DNA from: Silvibacterium sp.
Lineage (GTDB): Bacteria > Acidobacteriota > Terriglobia > Terriglobales > Acidobacteriaceae
Reading direction: 5' to 3'
NCBI GenBank assembly: GCA_019234945.1
Contig: JAFAKX010000251.1
Span: forward strand, 1-45,827
Length of the DNA: 45,827 nucleotides
Of this stretch, positions 1-8,435 are shown in pieces. The position numbers and the translations under genes are program-made. Under the pieces are notes generated by a model, which had not been told where the DNA came from, did not search any database, and was given only the letters and a program-made list of their open reading frames with translations. Within the stretch, counting starts at the first letter, position 1. Every line of letters starts with the position of its first letter.

Positions 1-469
1 ATAGCCGGAGTCCGTCGCCCAATAGGACAGGGGCTATGGTCAACTTGATTTCGTCCACCAGGCCGAGTTCGAGGAAGCGCTGACATAACATGGCGCCACC
101 CACCAGCCAGATATTTCGAAATCGCGGCGCGAGTTTCTCATCAACGAGCGTCTTGAGATCGCCCGAATAGAATTCGACGCTCTTCTTTGTCGACGGCAAT
201 TTCCTTCCCGTCACCACTACGGTCGGAGTGTCACCGTACGGCCAGCCCAATTCGAGTGCGTGTTCATACGTGCGAGAGCCGAGCACGTAACAGTCAATGG
301 CTTTGACGAAGGCCGCGGCTTGTTCTTTCGAAATGGAAACCCCGGCTTCGTAGACACCGGTGCTATCCAGCCAGGAGACACTGTTGTCCTTCCTCGCGAT
401 GAATCCATCAAGGCTCGAAACCACGTGCAAGGTTACCTTTGCTCCTGCTGCATTTCCTTCGCCCGACAT
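1..469 (-). CDS. RibD C-terminal/dihydrofolate reductase-like protein, 3' end cut by window edge
   Basis: About 156 residues are visible, read from the ATG at 467-469, which is preceded by a strong AGGAGG ribosome site; the C-terminus lies beyond position 1. The protein starts with a beta strand and the segment VVSSLDGFIA, followed by VLGSRTYEHALELGWPYG, VVVTGRKLPS and WLVGGAMLCQRFLE, and then EIKLTIAPVLLGDG. These are typical of the RibD_C/DHFR fold, where the SLDGxxA strand and the GG(A/G) turn bind NADPH. Stand-alone members of this family are usually annotated as dihydrofolate reductase family proteins, and most have no assigned substrate. A role as true folate DHFR or in riboflavin synthesis is not supported, because no deaminase domain or riboflavin gene is next to it. 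Confidence 0.85.
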   Translation of the reverse strand, partial: MSGEGNAAGAKVTLHVVSSLDGFIARKDNSVSWLDSTGVYEAGVSISKEQAAAFVKAIDCYVLGSRTYEHALELGWPYGDTPTVVVTGRKLPSTKKSVEFYSGDLKTLVDEKLAPRFRNIWLVGGAMLCQRFLELGLVDEIKLTIAPVLLGDGLRL

Positions 470-678
470 AACGCCTCCTGGCCTTTGCCGAAATTGATCT
501 GCATGCGATGGCGCATTGGGACGATGCCTTGTCGCCCAAGGAAAGATCGTACAAGGAATCAACCGCAGCTCCGTTAATTCTGTGTCTCAATTGCTGAGGG
601 AACAGGTTTGCTAGTGCGTCATGCAGATGGCGACTAAGAAGACGGGCGAGGGCGGGGCGTTCAGATTGTGCAGGGTAT

Positions 679-714
679 GGCATCCCACGTCCGAAAATCC
701 GGACGCGGGATGCC
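679..714. terminator. Strong hairpin downstream of sucA, probable terminator
   Basis: GGCATCCC (679-686) pairs with GGGATGCC (707-714), and CGTCCG (688-693) pairs with CGGACG (700-705), leaving one mismatch and a six-base AAAATC loop. It sits 18 bases beyond the sucA stop on the minus strand, where a transcript end is expected. There is no clear U-tract on either side, so it could also be a processing or 3'-stabilising hairpin. The rest of 470-731 shows no convincing gene. Confidence 0.6.
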
Positions 715-731
715 CTGGGTTTGTCTCCGGT

Positions 732-3254
732 TTACTTTTTGATTTTTTCGTGAAGGCCGGAACCGAGAGCGAGCTCGATCAGGGTCTTCTGCTCCATGTC
801 GTGCGCCTTAGCTGAGCCGGTGGCGGGGCTGGCCGCGGCGGAGCGCTTGATGCTGAGGACGTGGCGATCTCCGGCGAGGCGGCGCAGGCGCGGCATGACG
901 AAGGAGTGAGCGCCCATGTTCTCGGGCTCCTCCTGGACCCAGATGATTTCTGTAGCGTCGGGGTGGGCGTCGATGGCTGCGATGAGTTCGGCCTCGGGCC
1001 AAGGGTAGAGCTGCTCGAGGAAGATGATGCAGGTCGTATTGTCTCCGCGCTTCTGGCGCTCGACGCGCAGCTCGTGGCCGATTTTGCCGGTGCAGATAAG
1101 CAGGCGCTTTCCGTTTGTGATGGAGGTCTCGGGCAACACGTTGCGGAAGTGCGGACGGGTGAGGTCCTCGATGGGCGACACTGCGTCAGGATGGCGCAGC
1201 ATGCTCTTGGGCGTGAAGACGATGAGCGGCTTTCGCCACTTGCGCAGCGCCTGACGACGCAGCAGATGGAAATACTGCGCAGCGGTCGAGGGCTGGCAGA
1301 CCTGGATGTTGTCGTGCGCGGCGAGTTGGAGATAGCGCTCGACGCGGGCGCTCGAGTGCTCGGGGCCCTGGCCTTCGTAGCCATGTGGCAGAAGAAGAAC
1401 GAGGCCGGTCAGGAGTCCCCATTTGTCTTCGCCGGCGGAAATGAACTGATCGACGACGATCTGCGCACCATTGGCGAAGTCGCCGAACTGGGCTTCCCAG
1501 AGGACAAGGGTTTCGGGGTAGTCGCGGCTGTATCCGTACTCGAAGCCCATGACGCCGGCCTCAGAGAGGACAGAGTTGTAGATGTCAAAGGCGGCCTGGT
1601 CGGAGGAGAGATTCGAGAGCGGGACCCAGGGCTGCTCGCTTTCGATGTCGATGAGGACGGAGTGGCGCTGGTTAAAGGTGCCGCGCTGGCTGTCCTGTCC
1701 GCTGAAGCGGATGGGCGTGCCGTCGATCAGGAGCGAGCCGAAGGCGACAGCTTCGGCCATTCCGTAGTCGAAGGCGCGCTTGCCGTGGCCCATCTCGGCA
1801 CGCTGTTCCAGTAATTTTTTGATTTTGGGGTGGATGTGGAAGGTATGCGGATAGGAAGTGAGGCCTTCAGAGATTTTCTCGATCTGCTCGTGGGTGAGGC
1901 CGGTTTCGACTTCATACTCGGGCTTCCAGGGGCCGCCTTTGAAGGACGACCAGTATTCGGGCAGGCGCGCGAGATGCGGCATCTTTTGCATCGTCGTGGC
2001 AGTCTTCTGCGCTTCCGCGAATTCGGCCTGCAGCTCGCGCACGCGGGCGGAGATGTCGACGCCAAGGTATTTTGCGTAGAGATCCGAAAGCGGTGGATGG
2101 TTCTTGATGCGGTTGTAGCGCAGCGGCTGCGTGATGGTTGGGTCGTCGACCTCGGAGTGGCCGTGGCGGCGGTATCCGATGAGATCGATGACAACGTCGC
2201 TGTGGAAGGTGCTGCGGTATTCAGCGGCAAGAGCGGCGATGCGCATGACGGCGGCGGGATCTTCGGAGTTGACGTGGAAGACGGGGATGGGCAGCCGGTG
2301 TGCGAGATCGGAGGCAAAACGCGTCGAGTTGGACTCGTCGGGCTCGGCGGTGAATCCGATGAGGTTGTTGACGATGATGTGGATGCTGCCGCCGACGGAG
2401 AAGCCCTCGACTTCGGCGAGGTTGAGGGTTTCGGCCCAGATGCCCTGACCGGCAAAGGCTGCATCTCCGTGGATGGTGACAGCGAGGACCCGTTCGATGC
2501 CATCGGCTCCCCAGCGGGTTTGTTTGGCGCGGGCGCGGCCCATGACGACAGGGTCGACTGCTTCGAGGTGGCTGGGATTCGAGACCAGGTGGAGCGCGAC
2601 CCACTCCTCGTTACGGGCGTGGAAGACGCCGGTGGCTCCGACGTGGTACTTGACGTCTCCACCGCCGAGGATGCTGCGGGGATTGACGTCTTCAAACTTG
2701 GAGAAGATGTCGGCGGCGGGCTTGCCGAGGGTGTTGACCATGACGTTGAGGCGTCCGCGATGGCTCATGGCCATGATGCAGGTCTGCACGCCAAGTTCGG
2801 CGGAGCGATCGAGCAGTTCGTCGAGGAATGGCAGGAGCGCGGTGACGCCTTCGAGCGAGAAGCGCTTGGTTCCGAGATAGCGCGACTGGATGACCTGCTC
2901 GAAGGTGTCGGCGCGGATGAGCAGATCGAGGACGCGCTGCTGCGCCGCGGCATCGAGGGTGGGCGGGCCGGATTCGAGGCGCTCGGCGATCCATTCGCGG
3001 CGGTCGGCGTAAGGGATGTGCATGAACTCGACGCCGATGGTCGAGGCGTAGATACGGCGCGCGTCGGCTGCGTCGGGCCCGGTGAGATCGAGCTCGGGGA
3101 CACGCACGGGCGAGAGGTATTGGTCGAGCGGATCGAGCTGTGCCTGGAGATAGCCCCAGCGGCGGAATGCGTCGAATACCTGCTCGCGTAGTTGGGATTG
3201 TTGCTTCGGAGATTGTTCTTCGGTGGGAGGAGTATCCAGCCTGGTTGCGCTCAT
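732..3254 (-). CDS. sucA: 2-oxoglutarate dehydrogenase E1 component
   Basis: Thiamine-diphosphate-dependent E1 subunit that decarboxylates 2-oxoglutarate in the TCA cycle and passes the succinyl group to the lipoyl arm of E2. The 840-residue product has the family landmarks: ASTIGVEFMHIP near residue 70, AMSHRGRLNVM near 163, HLVSNPSHLEAVDPVV near 222, the HGDAAFAGQG cofactor segment near 262, VNNLIGFT soon after, and FSGQDSQRGTFNQRH and ANGAQIVVDQFI in the C-terminal transketolase-like half. It is roughly 90 residues shorter than the E. coli enzyme, mainly at the N-terminus. I chose the ATG at 3254, preceded by AAAGGG, over an upstream in-frame start that would add 23 atypical residues. The E2 (sucB) and E3 (lpd) partners are not adjacent. 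The flavoprotein at 21650-23038 is E3-like but far away. Confidence 0.95.
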   Translation of the reverse strand: MSATRLDTPPTEEQSPKQQSQLREQVFDAFRRWGYLQAQLDPLDQYLSPVRVPELDLTGPDAADARRIYASTIGVEFMHIPYADRREWIAERLESGPPTLDAAAQQRVLDLLIRADTFEQVIQSRYLGTKRFSLEGVTALLPFLDELLDRSAELGVQTCIMAMSHRGRLNVMVNTLGKPAADIFSKFEDVNPRSILGGGDVKYHVGATGVFHARNEEWVALHLVSNPSHLEAVDPVVMGRARAKQTRWGADGIERVLAVTIHGDAAFAGQGIWAETLNLAEVEGFSVGGSIHIIVNNLIGFTAEPDESNSTRFASDLAHRLPIPVFHVNSEDPAAVMRIAALAAEYRSTFHSDVVIDLIGYRRHGHSEVDDPTITQPLRYNRIKNHPPLSDLYAKYLGVDISARVRELQAEFAEAQKTATTMQKMPHLARLPEYWSSFKGGPWKPEYEVETGLTHEQIEKISEGLTSYPHTFHIHPKIKKLLEQRAEMGHGKRAFDYGMAEAVAFGSLLIDGTPIRFSGQDSQRGTFNQRHSVLIDIESEQPWVPLSNLSSDQAAFDIYNSVLSEAGVMGFEYGYSRDYPETLVLWEAQFGDFANGAQIVVDQFISAGEDKWGLLTGLVLLLPHGYEGQGPEHSSARVERYLQLAAHDNIQVCQPSTAAQYFHLLRRQALRKWRKPLIVFTPKSMLRHPDAVSPIEDLTRPHFRNVLPETSITNGKRLLICTGKIGHELRVERQKRGDNTTCIIFLEQLYPWPEAELIAAIDAHPDATEIIWVQEEPENMGAHSFVMPRLRRLAGDRHVLSIKRSAAASPATGSAKAHDMEQKTLIELALGSGLHEKIKK

Positions 3255-3399
3255 AAACCCTTTGGATTGCAGGCGCGGGCGTAAAATTCGCGGCTTTCCT
3301 GCGACCAAAGCCTCGCGCTGCATCGCAAGCTTTCATTTTACAGCTTCGGGACGGGGAGGACGGAAATGCCGTGATTTCGAGGACATGATTGTTTACTAT

Positions 3400-3418
3400 T
3401 CCGGGAACGATTCCCGGA
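3400..3418. promoter_or_regulatory. Perfect 8-bp inverted repeat just upstream of lipoprotein start
   Basis: TCCGGGAA (3400-3407) and TTCCCGGA (3411-3418) are perfect inverted copies around a CGA centre. The repeat ends eight bases before the ATG at 3427 and directly abuts the purine-rich ribosome site GAGAGGAAC. In DNA it could be an operator; in RNA it could be a hairpin that limits ribosome access. Confidence 0.5.
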
Positions 3419-3426
3419 GAGGAACG

Positions 3427-4266
3427 ATGCGAGCACGAATTTTGCTTGGTTGTCTTGTTGTGCTGTCGGGGTGCGCAGAACATAGGGCGGCGAGAGTGGC
3501 GACGCCAAGAGTTGCAGCGGCTCCGGTGGTTTTAGCGGAGAAGGTGCGGGAAGCGGCGCCGAATGACTATCTGCGGGTGGGTTTTCTGGCTCCGGGGACA
3601 GAGGTCACGAGCATTGCCCGGCCTGGGGCGCTGCGCGGGTTTATGACGGCGACGGTGCTGTATTCACCTCCACTGACGGTGGAGGATTATCCCACCTATT
3701 CGGGACTCGTGAATGACGACAGCAAGGTGCTGGTCGCCATGCGATGCAAGCCGACTGATCCGGCAACGGTAGATGCTGTGCTGGCGACCTGGCCCAATGT
3801 ATTTTCGGCAGTTCTGCGGGATGTGGGCGAGTGCGATGCGTCGTCTTCAGATCCAGGTAAGGAGATGGCGTGTTTTGCGAAGGGCTTCAGTGATCCGGCG
3901 GAGACAGCGGTGCCTGCTGCGCTGGCGCGGACTTTCAATTATGCCGGGACAATCTACGACAGCAGTCACGGAGCCTTGGCAAAGTGGCTGCAGGCGAATT
4001 ACGGGATCTATCCGGCGTTTGTGGGGACTGGGTATTCCGTGAAGGATTCGTACTTTATCGACAAACAACCGATGACGTCGCGGCAGATTCTGGTGAAGTC
4101 CGTGTCGTCGGAGTACCTGCTGAAGAATGTTCCGCTAAAGGACGCGGGTTGCCGGTGTATTTCTGTTCCGCCGTATCCAGGGCGGGCGAGCGATCGGCTC
4201 GATCCGGAGTTTATCGAGCAGCAGGGCGGTGATGGCGTGTGCAAGAAGGTGGATCACCTGCACTGA
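3427..4266 (+). CDS. Predicted lipoprotein of unknown function
   Basis: The 279-residue product begins MRARILLGCLVVLSGC: a basic start, a short hydrophobic core and a lipobox (LSGC, acylated Cys16). It is therefore expected to be a membrane-anchored lipoprotein. The mature part is not recognisable as a known family to me. It contains AMRCKPTD, several further cysteines including a CRC pair near the C-terminus, and a segment with GTIYDSSHGALAKWLQ. The start at 3427 follows GAGAGGAAC at normal spacing and gives a clean signal sequence; earlier in-frame starts would bury the signal. It is divergent from sucA and has no co-oriented neighbour, so the context gives no function. Confidence 0.7.
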   Translation: MRARILLGCLVVLSGCAEHRAARVATPRVAAAPVVLAEKVREAAPNDYLRVGFLAPGTEVTSIARPGALRGFMTATVLYSPPLTVEDYPTYSGLVNDDSKVLVAMRCKPTDPATVDAVLATWPNVFSAVLRDVGECDASSSDPGKEMACFAKGFSDPAETAVPAALARTFNYAGTIYDSSHGALAKWLQANYGIYPAFVGTGYSVKDSYFIDKQPMTSRQILVKSVSSEYLLKNVPLKDAGCRCISVPPYPGRASDRLDPEFIEQQGGDGVCKKVDHLH

Positions 4267-4601
4267 GCAACGCGGGGGCATCACCGCTCTCCTGCTTCGT
4301 CGGCTCACGCTCAAGGATCAGCAAGGCGAAATGACACGAAACGACACAGCAGAGGGTTATTTCAATTAAGAACGGAAGCATGTTGGGTCCTCAGCTTGAA
4401 TAGGGTTTTCATAAAGCACGGCGGCGCAAACTCAGCCCCGCGTTCTGCCTGCACAACTGGTTTGTCGGCAGAAACAGAACGCGGAGTTAACCAGGCAATG
4501 TTCTACTTCGTGATCGCGCCGGGGTTGCGGGCGTCCGAAGCGTTCAGGGGTGGGGAGGATCCGGCAAGAAGTGCCGCCGGGACGGAATGTGCATGGTGGA
4601 T
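4267..4601. other. Intergenic stretch, no gene seen apart from a hairpin
   Basis: About 335 bases follow the lipoprotein stop. Open frames on either strand here have no ribosome site and no protein-like composition. The only structure I see is the inverted repeat at 4438-4484. Confidence 0.4.
4438..4484. repeat. 10-bp inverted repeat with 27-base loop
   Basis: CCGCGTTCTG (4438-4447) is the exact reverse complement of CAGAACGCGG (4475-4484). The loop has a secondary CTGC/GCAG pairing. It lies between the lipoprotein gene and the small minus-strand gene, so it may end one or both transcripts, or it may be one copy of a dispersed palindromic element. No flanking U-tract is present. Confidence 0.45.
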
Positions 4602-4823
4602 CTATCCAATCCCGGCAATGGCCGCGATGAAGGCGGCGAGGCCGGCGGTGGAGAGGACGGACCGCCAGTCGATGGCCTGGGCCTCGTCCCGGAACCTGGG
4701 CGGAATGAGGAGTTCGGCCGTGACGGGAACCGCGACTTGATCGCCGGCGGTCTGGTGCTCCTTTTCCGTTGCGCGGTTAGTAATGAAGGCTTCGTTGGGC
4801 TGGCTGAAGGTCTGGTCGGTCAC
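4602..4823 (-). CDS. Small protein with C-terminal hydrophobic segment, hypothetical
   Basis: A possible 73-residue protein reading from the GTG at 4821-4823, with AGGAGA placed at good spacing upstream. The first 50 residues are polar and the last 20 form a hydrophobic stretch (WRSVLSTAGLAAFIAAIAGI), so a tail-anchored or single-span membrane protein is plausible. I do not recognise a family. Supporting evidence is only the ribosome site, the membrane-like tail and the absence of a competing gene. An overlapping plus-strand frame looks like a high-GC shadow. Expression or conservation data would decide it. Confidence 0.4.
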   Translation of the reverse strand: MTDQTFSQPNEAFITNRATEKEHQTAGDQVAVPVTAELLIPPRFRDEAQAIDWRSVLSTAGLAAFIAAIAGIG

Positions 4824-5196
4824 GGCCGTTCTCCTTATCTCTGGTACCGGATTCCCTGCGACTGGGGTTTCCGGCGTCAGCAAAGCCAACGTAGGACAGT
4901 CGGCGGATTAATGTCGTTTGAAAGCGCTGAAAGATGGCTTGGGGTTCGGGCGCAAATGGCGGAGGGCGCGAATAGCAGGCGCAACTGTCATATTTTAAAT
5001 ACTTAGCTGGCGAAACAGTCGTGTCGACCACCGGACGCCGAGGGCGGACTGAGGTTTCCGGAGGACTCCCCAAAGCGAGCTTGGAAAAAGCTTGGAGCGT
5101 TAGCAGCGACGGGTTGAGGCGGGGATATGGCGACCTGGGATGCGGGAAGCGTGCCGGACGGTAAATCAACCGCCTGACTTCGACGTTACGTCTGTC
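4824..5196. other. Intergenic stretch with no recognised feature
   Basis: About 373 bases between the small minus-strand gene and the end of the M3 peptidase gene. Part of it is AT-richer than its surroundings (around 4985-5005). Frames on both strands lack ribosome sites and have proline/arginine-rich, non-protein-like composition. I see no hairpin or repeat worth naming. Confidence 0.4.
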
Positions 5197-7350
5197 CTAT
5201 TGCGCTCCGTTCAGGCCGCGGTACTTGAGCATGGGCTGGATGGTGGGCTCGGCGCCGAGCCAGGCCCGGTACATGGCGGCAAGGTCTTCGGTGTTGCCGC
5301 GCGAGAGGACCATCTGGCGGAAGCGGTCGCCGTTGGCGCGGTTGAGACCTCCGTGGGCGACGAACCACTCGTAGGCGCTGTCGTCGAGCATCTCGCTCCA
5401 GAGATAGGCGTAGTAGCCAGCGGCGTAGCCGTTCTGCCAGATATGCGCGAAATAGCTGGAGCGGTAGCGGGGCGGGACTTCGCGCAGGGCAATGTGTTGC
5501 TTTTCGAGCGCCTGCTTCTCGAAGACGTCGACGTCCTCAAGAGGCGAGCCGGGCGGCAGCGTGTGCCACTGCATGTCGAGCTGGGCGGCGGCGAGGAGTT
5601 CGGTGAGGAGGTATCCCTGGTTGAAGGTGCGGGCCTTTTCGAGCTTTGCGGCGAGGTCGGCCGGCATGGGCTCTCCGGTCTTGTAGTGCTTTGCGTAGTG
5701 CTGGAAGACAGCGGGATGGGTCGCCCAGTGCTCGTTGAACTGCGAGGGAAATTCGACGAAGTCGCGGGGGACTGAGGTTCCAGAGAGGGTCGGGTAGTCG
5801 GTGTTTGACAGCATGCCGTGCAGAGCGTGTCCAAACTCGTGGAACATGGTGATGACGTCGGTGAAGGAGATAAGAGCAGGGTCGCCCGGTGCGGGCTTGG
5901 GCAGGTTGGCGACGTTATAGACGACAGGAAGCGTGCCCAGCACTCTGGACTGTGGAACGAATTCGCTCATCCAGGCGCCGCCGTTTTTGTTGTCGCGCTT
6001 GAAATAGTCGCAGTAGAAAAGGGCGAGCGGCTTGCCGTCGGCGTCGTAGACATCGAAGAGACGCACGTCGGGCTGGTAGACGGGGATGTCGTGGCGCTCC
6101 TTGAAGGTGAGGCCGTAGAGCTGGTTCGCGGCGTAGAAGACGCCGTTCTCGAGGACGTTGTTCAGCTCGAAGTAGGGACGGACCTGCGATTCGTCGAGGT
6201 CGTACTTGGCCTTGCGCACCTGCTCTGCGTAGAAGTTCCAGTCCCACGGTTCAAGCTGGAAGGCGGCATGCTGGTCGTCGATGACGGCCTGGATCTCTTT
6301 GGCTTCGCTGCGGGCGTTGGCGGTGGCCGGAGGGACGAGGTCGTCCATGAATTTCAGCGCGGCCTCAGGCGTTTTGGCCATCTGGTCTTCGAGCTTCCAT
6401 GCGGCGTAGTTGGGGAAGCCGAGCAGCCTGGCTTTTTCGGTACGGAGCTGAGCGAGGCGAGCGATTGTTGCGCGGGTGTCGCTATCACCGCCACGTTCGG
6501 AGCGGGTCCAGGAGTCTCCAAAGAGGGACTGGCGGGTCGCGCGGTTGCTGAGTGAGGTGAGCGAAGGCTGCTGCGTGGTGTTCTGCAGCGGGATGACGTA
6601 GCCGGACTGATTGCGGTCCTTCGCGGCCTCGGCTGCGGCTGCGATCTCGGCGTCGGTCAGGCCGACAAGGGCGGATTTGTCGGTGGTGGAGAAGGCGGCG
6701 CTTTTAGTCGCAGCGAGCAGCTTGTTCTTGAAGGCGTTCGAGAGGGTCGATTCTTCTTCGTTGAGCTTCTTGAGCTTTGCCTTGTCGGCGTCGGAGAGGT
6801 TGGCTCCGGCGTGGATGAACTTTTTGTAGACGATTTCGAGCAGGCGAGCCGCTTCGGGATCGAGGTGCAGCGACTCGCGCCGGTTGTAGACGGTCTGGAC
6901 GCGGGCGAAGAGCCGCGAGTTGAGATAAATGGCGTCGTTGTGAGCGGCGAGTTTGGGAGCCAGGTTTTCTTCGGCCTTCTGCAGCGTGGGATTGGTGTTG
7001 GCTCCGGTGACGGCTTCGAGAGCGAGGCTGGCGCGCTGCAAGAGACGGCCCGATTTTTCCATGGCAACCAGCGTGTTTTCGAAGGTGGGCGGCGCGGAGT
7101 TGTCGGCGATAACGCGAATCTCCTCAAGTTGCTGCGCCATGCCGGCCTCGATGGCGGACTGGTAGTCGGTGTCCTTGATTTTGTCGAAGGGCGGCGCGTG
7201 AAAGGGCAGCGTGCTCGGCGCGTAGAAGGGGTTTGAGGGGCCGAACGCTGGGGTGGTCTGGGCGGTTTGGGCGATGGCGATGGTGGTCATAAAGGTGATG
7301 CTCGCAAGACAAAGGAGAGGGCCTTTCCCTGGCCGGCGAATATTGATCAC
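5197..7350 (-). CDS. dcp: Secreted M3-family metallopeptidase (peptidyl-dipeptidase Dcp-like)
   Basis: A zinc peptidase of the M3 (thimet oligopeptidase/Dcp) family, 717 residues. The zinc site is visible as HEFGH at 504-508, with the third ligand Glu533 in FVEFPSQFNEH. The surrounding MFHEFGHALHGML and the C-terminal GYAAGYYAYLWSEML are typical of Dcp, which removes dipeptides from peptide C-termini. The N-terminus (VINIRRPGKG, then a hydrophobic stretch ending around AIAQ) looks like a signal peptide, so it probably works in the periplasm. The start is a GTG at 7348-7350 behind GGGAGA. The nearer ATGs upstream run into a stop. It is divergent from the DinB-like gene with 79 bases between. 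Confidence 0.93.
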   Translation of the reverse strand: MINIRRPGKGPLLCLASITFMTTIAIAQTAQTTPAFGPSNPFYAPSTLPFHAPPFDKIKDTDYQSAIEAGMAQQLEEIRVIADNSAPPTFENTLVAMEKSGRLLQRASLALEAVTGANTNPTLQKAEENLAPKLAAHNDAIYLNSRLFARVQTVYNRRESLHLDPEAARLLEIVYKKFIHAGANLSDADKAKLKKLNEEESTLSNAFKNKLLAATKSAAFSTTDKSALVGLTDAEIAAAAEAAKDRNQSGYVIPLQNTTQQPSLTSLSNRATRQSLFGDSWTRSERGGDSDTRATIARLAQLRTEKARLLGFPNYAAWKLEDQMAKTPEAALKFMDDLVPPATANARSEAKEIQAVIDDQHAAFQLEPWDWNFYAEQVRKAKYDLDESQVRPYFELNNVLENGVFYAANQLYGLTFKERHDIPVYQPDVRLFDVYDADGKPLALFYCDYFKRDNKNGGAWMSEFVPQSRVLGTLPVVYNVANLPKPAPGDPALISFTDVITMFHEFGHALHGMLSNTDYPTLSGTSVPRDFVEFPSQFNEHWATHPAVFQHYAKHYKTGEPMPADLAAKLEKARTFNQGYLLTELLAAAQLDMQWHTLPPGSPLEDVDVFEKQALEKQHIALREVPPRYRSSYFAHIWQNGYAAGYYAYLWSEMLDDSAYEWFVAHGGLNRANGDRFRQMVLSRGNTEDLAAMYRAWLGAEPTIQPMLKYRGLNGAQ

Positions 7351-7429
7351 ATCATTCTCCCGAATGGTTGATTGTAGACGAACGTTTGGGCTGAATGAGA
7401 GGCTGGCTTCGTCTTGAGGAGGACCCCTG

Positions 7430-7948
7430 ATGCGTCATGCCATCGGTCTGATTGCTGCAGTGGCTCTTGGTGTATTGCCGCGCGCATTGCCTGCCACCGC
7501 GCCCCAGGGAAATGCGGCGGGAGAATACTCGAAACACTTTTCCGCGCTCAGCCAGCTGTCTATCGCCGTTGCAGACACGATGCCAGCGGAAAAATATGGC
7601 TTTCGTCCGCATCCTGAATCCATGAGTTTTGGGGAATTGATGTCACACGTAGCGAGCACGAACTACCAATTTTGTGCGGGCCTCAAAGACACTAACACCC
7701 CGGCTTTGCCTTCACCATCTGACAAAGAGGCGATCGTCCGGTTCCTCAGCGATTCGTTTCAGTATTGCTCCACTGTGATCAATAGCCTGACCGAAGAGCA
7801 ACTGAACGCAGTGCACAATTCTCCCGACGGGCGCCTTCCCGGCCGAGAAGTCCTGCTCGCGATGTATATCCATGTGGCCCATCATCGTGGCCAGGCAGAG
7901 ATCTATCTCCGAGACAATGGAATCAAGCCACCTGCTTACCGGATTTGA
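7430..7948 (+). CDS. Exported DinB-superfamily protein
   Basis: 172 residues from an ATG behind a strong GAGGAGG site. An N-terminal signal-like segment (LIAAVALGVLPRALPATA) precedes a four-helix DinB fold. The family signatures are SFGELMSHVASTNYQFC early and HVAHHRGQAEIYLRDNGIKPPAY at the end (quoted here in parts: HVAHHRGQ supplies two of the usual metal-binding histidines, and the first helix histidine is in MSHVAST). DinB-like proteins are metal-binding and include thiol-dependent transferases. Most exported ones, common in Acidobacteriota, have no known reaction. It is convergent with the lipocalin-like gene, with only 11 bases between the stops. Confidence 0.85.
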   Translation: MRHAIGLIAAVALGVLPRALPATAPQGNAAGEYSKHFSALSQLSIAVADTMPAEKYGFRPHPESMSFGELMSHVASTNYQFCAGLKDTNTPALPSPSDKEAIVRFLSDSFQYCSTVINSLTEEQLNAVHNSPDGRLPGREVLLAMYIHVAHHRGQAEIYLRDNGIKPPAYRI

Positions 7949-7959
7949 CGTGAACTGGC

Positions 7960-8430
7960 TTAAAGCACTCGTTGCCAGGTGAGCTGGGCGACGAGGGTGT
8001 GGTTTCCGGATTTGAGGGGGCCGGTGCGGAGGGTGAGTTTGTCTCCGTCGAAGGTGTAGTAGCGGACTTCGTCGCGGTCGACCCAGAGCGGAAAGAGGCT
8101 GGCTTCGACGTGGTGGGTGATGGTGTCTCCCTGGACGGTGAAGCGGCCAGTGTAGGCGATGTAGCGGCGGTTGCGGCGTGGGCGCGATGAGGGCGTGATG
8201 CGCTCGATCACTCCGCGGGGACGGCGTGCGGCGCCGAGGTTGCCGCTCATGAATCCCTCGGCGGAGTAGAGCAGATAGCCGCGCACGTCGGTTCCCCAGG
8301 GCTTCTCGACGACTCCGTCGTCGTGGATGAGGGAGTAGTCGAGGAGACGCCAGGTCCCGATGAAGTCGGCGGCTGTGGCTTGCGCGGTCATTCTGCTTGC
8401 TGAGTCACTCTGGGGCGCGATCGGGCTCAT
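7960..8430 (-). CDS. Lipocalin-like domain protein
   Basis: 156 residues. FIGTWRLLDYSLIHDDG followed by VRGYLLYSAEGFMSG is the signature of the lipocalin-like domain (the PF13924 type), a small beta barrel. ARRPRG and YIAYTGRFTVQGDTITHHVE continue the pattern of repeated strands. No ligand is known for these proteins. It is the last gene of a minus-strand run, five bases after the ATPase stop, and is probably translationally coupled. The start could instead be the internal ATG at 8391 (MTAQATAADFIG), since neither has a clear ribosome site. Confidence 0.75.
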   Translation of the reverse strand: MSPIAPQSDSASRMTAQATAADFIGTWRLLDYSLIHDDGVVEKPWGTDVRGYLLYSAEGFMSGNLGAARRPRGVIERITPSSRPRRNRRYIAYTGRFTVQGDTITHHVEASLFPLWVDRDEVRYYTFDGDKLTLRTGPLKSGNHTLVAQLTWQRVL

Positions 8431-8435
8431 ACAGG

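Noticed and set aside
1830-3191. 453-residue open frame on the plus strand opposite sucA
   Set aside because: It is fully antisense to a well-conserved gene, has Gly/Asp/Val-rich composition typical of a high-GC shadow, and has no ribosome site.
4777-5169. 130-residue minus-strand frame in the 4.8-5.2 kb gap
   Set aside because: Pro/Arg/Ser-rich, no ribosome site, and it overlaps the more plausible small GTG-start gene.
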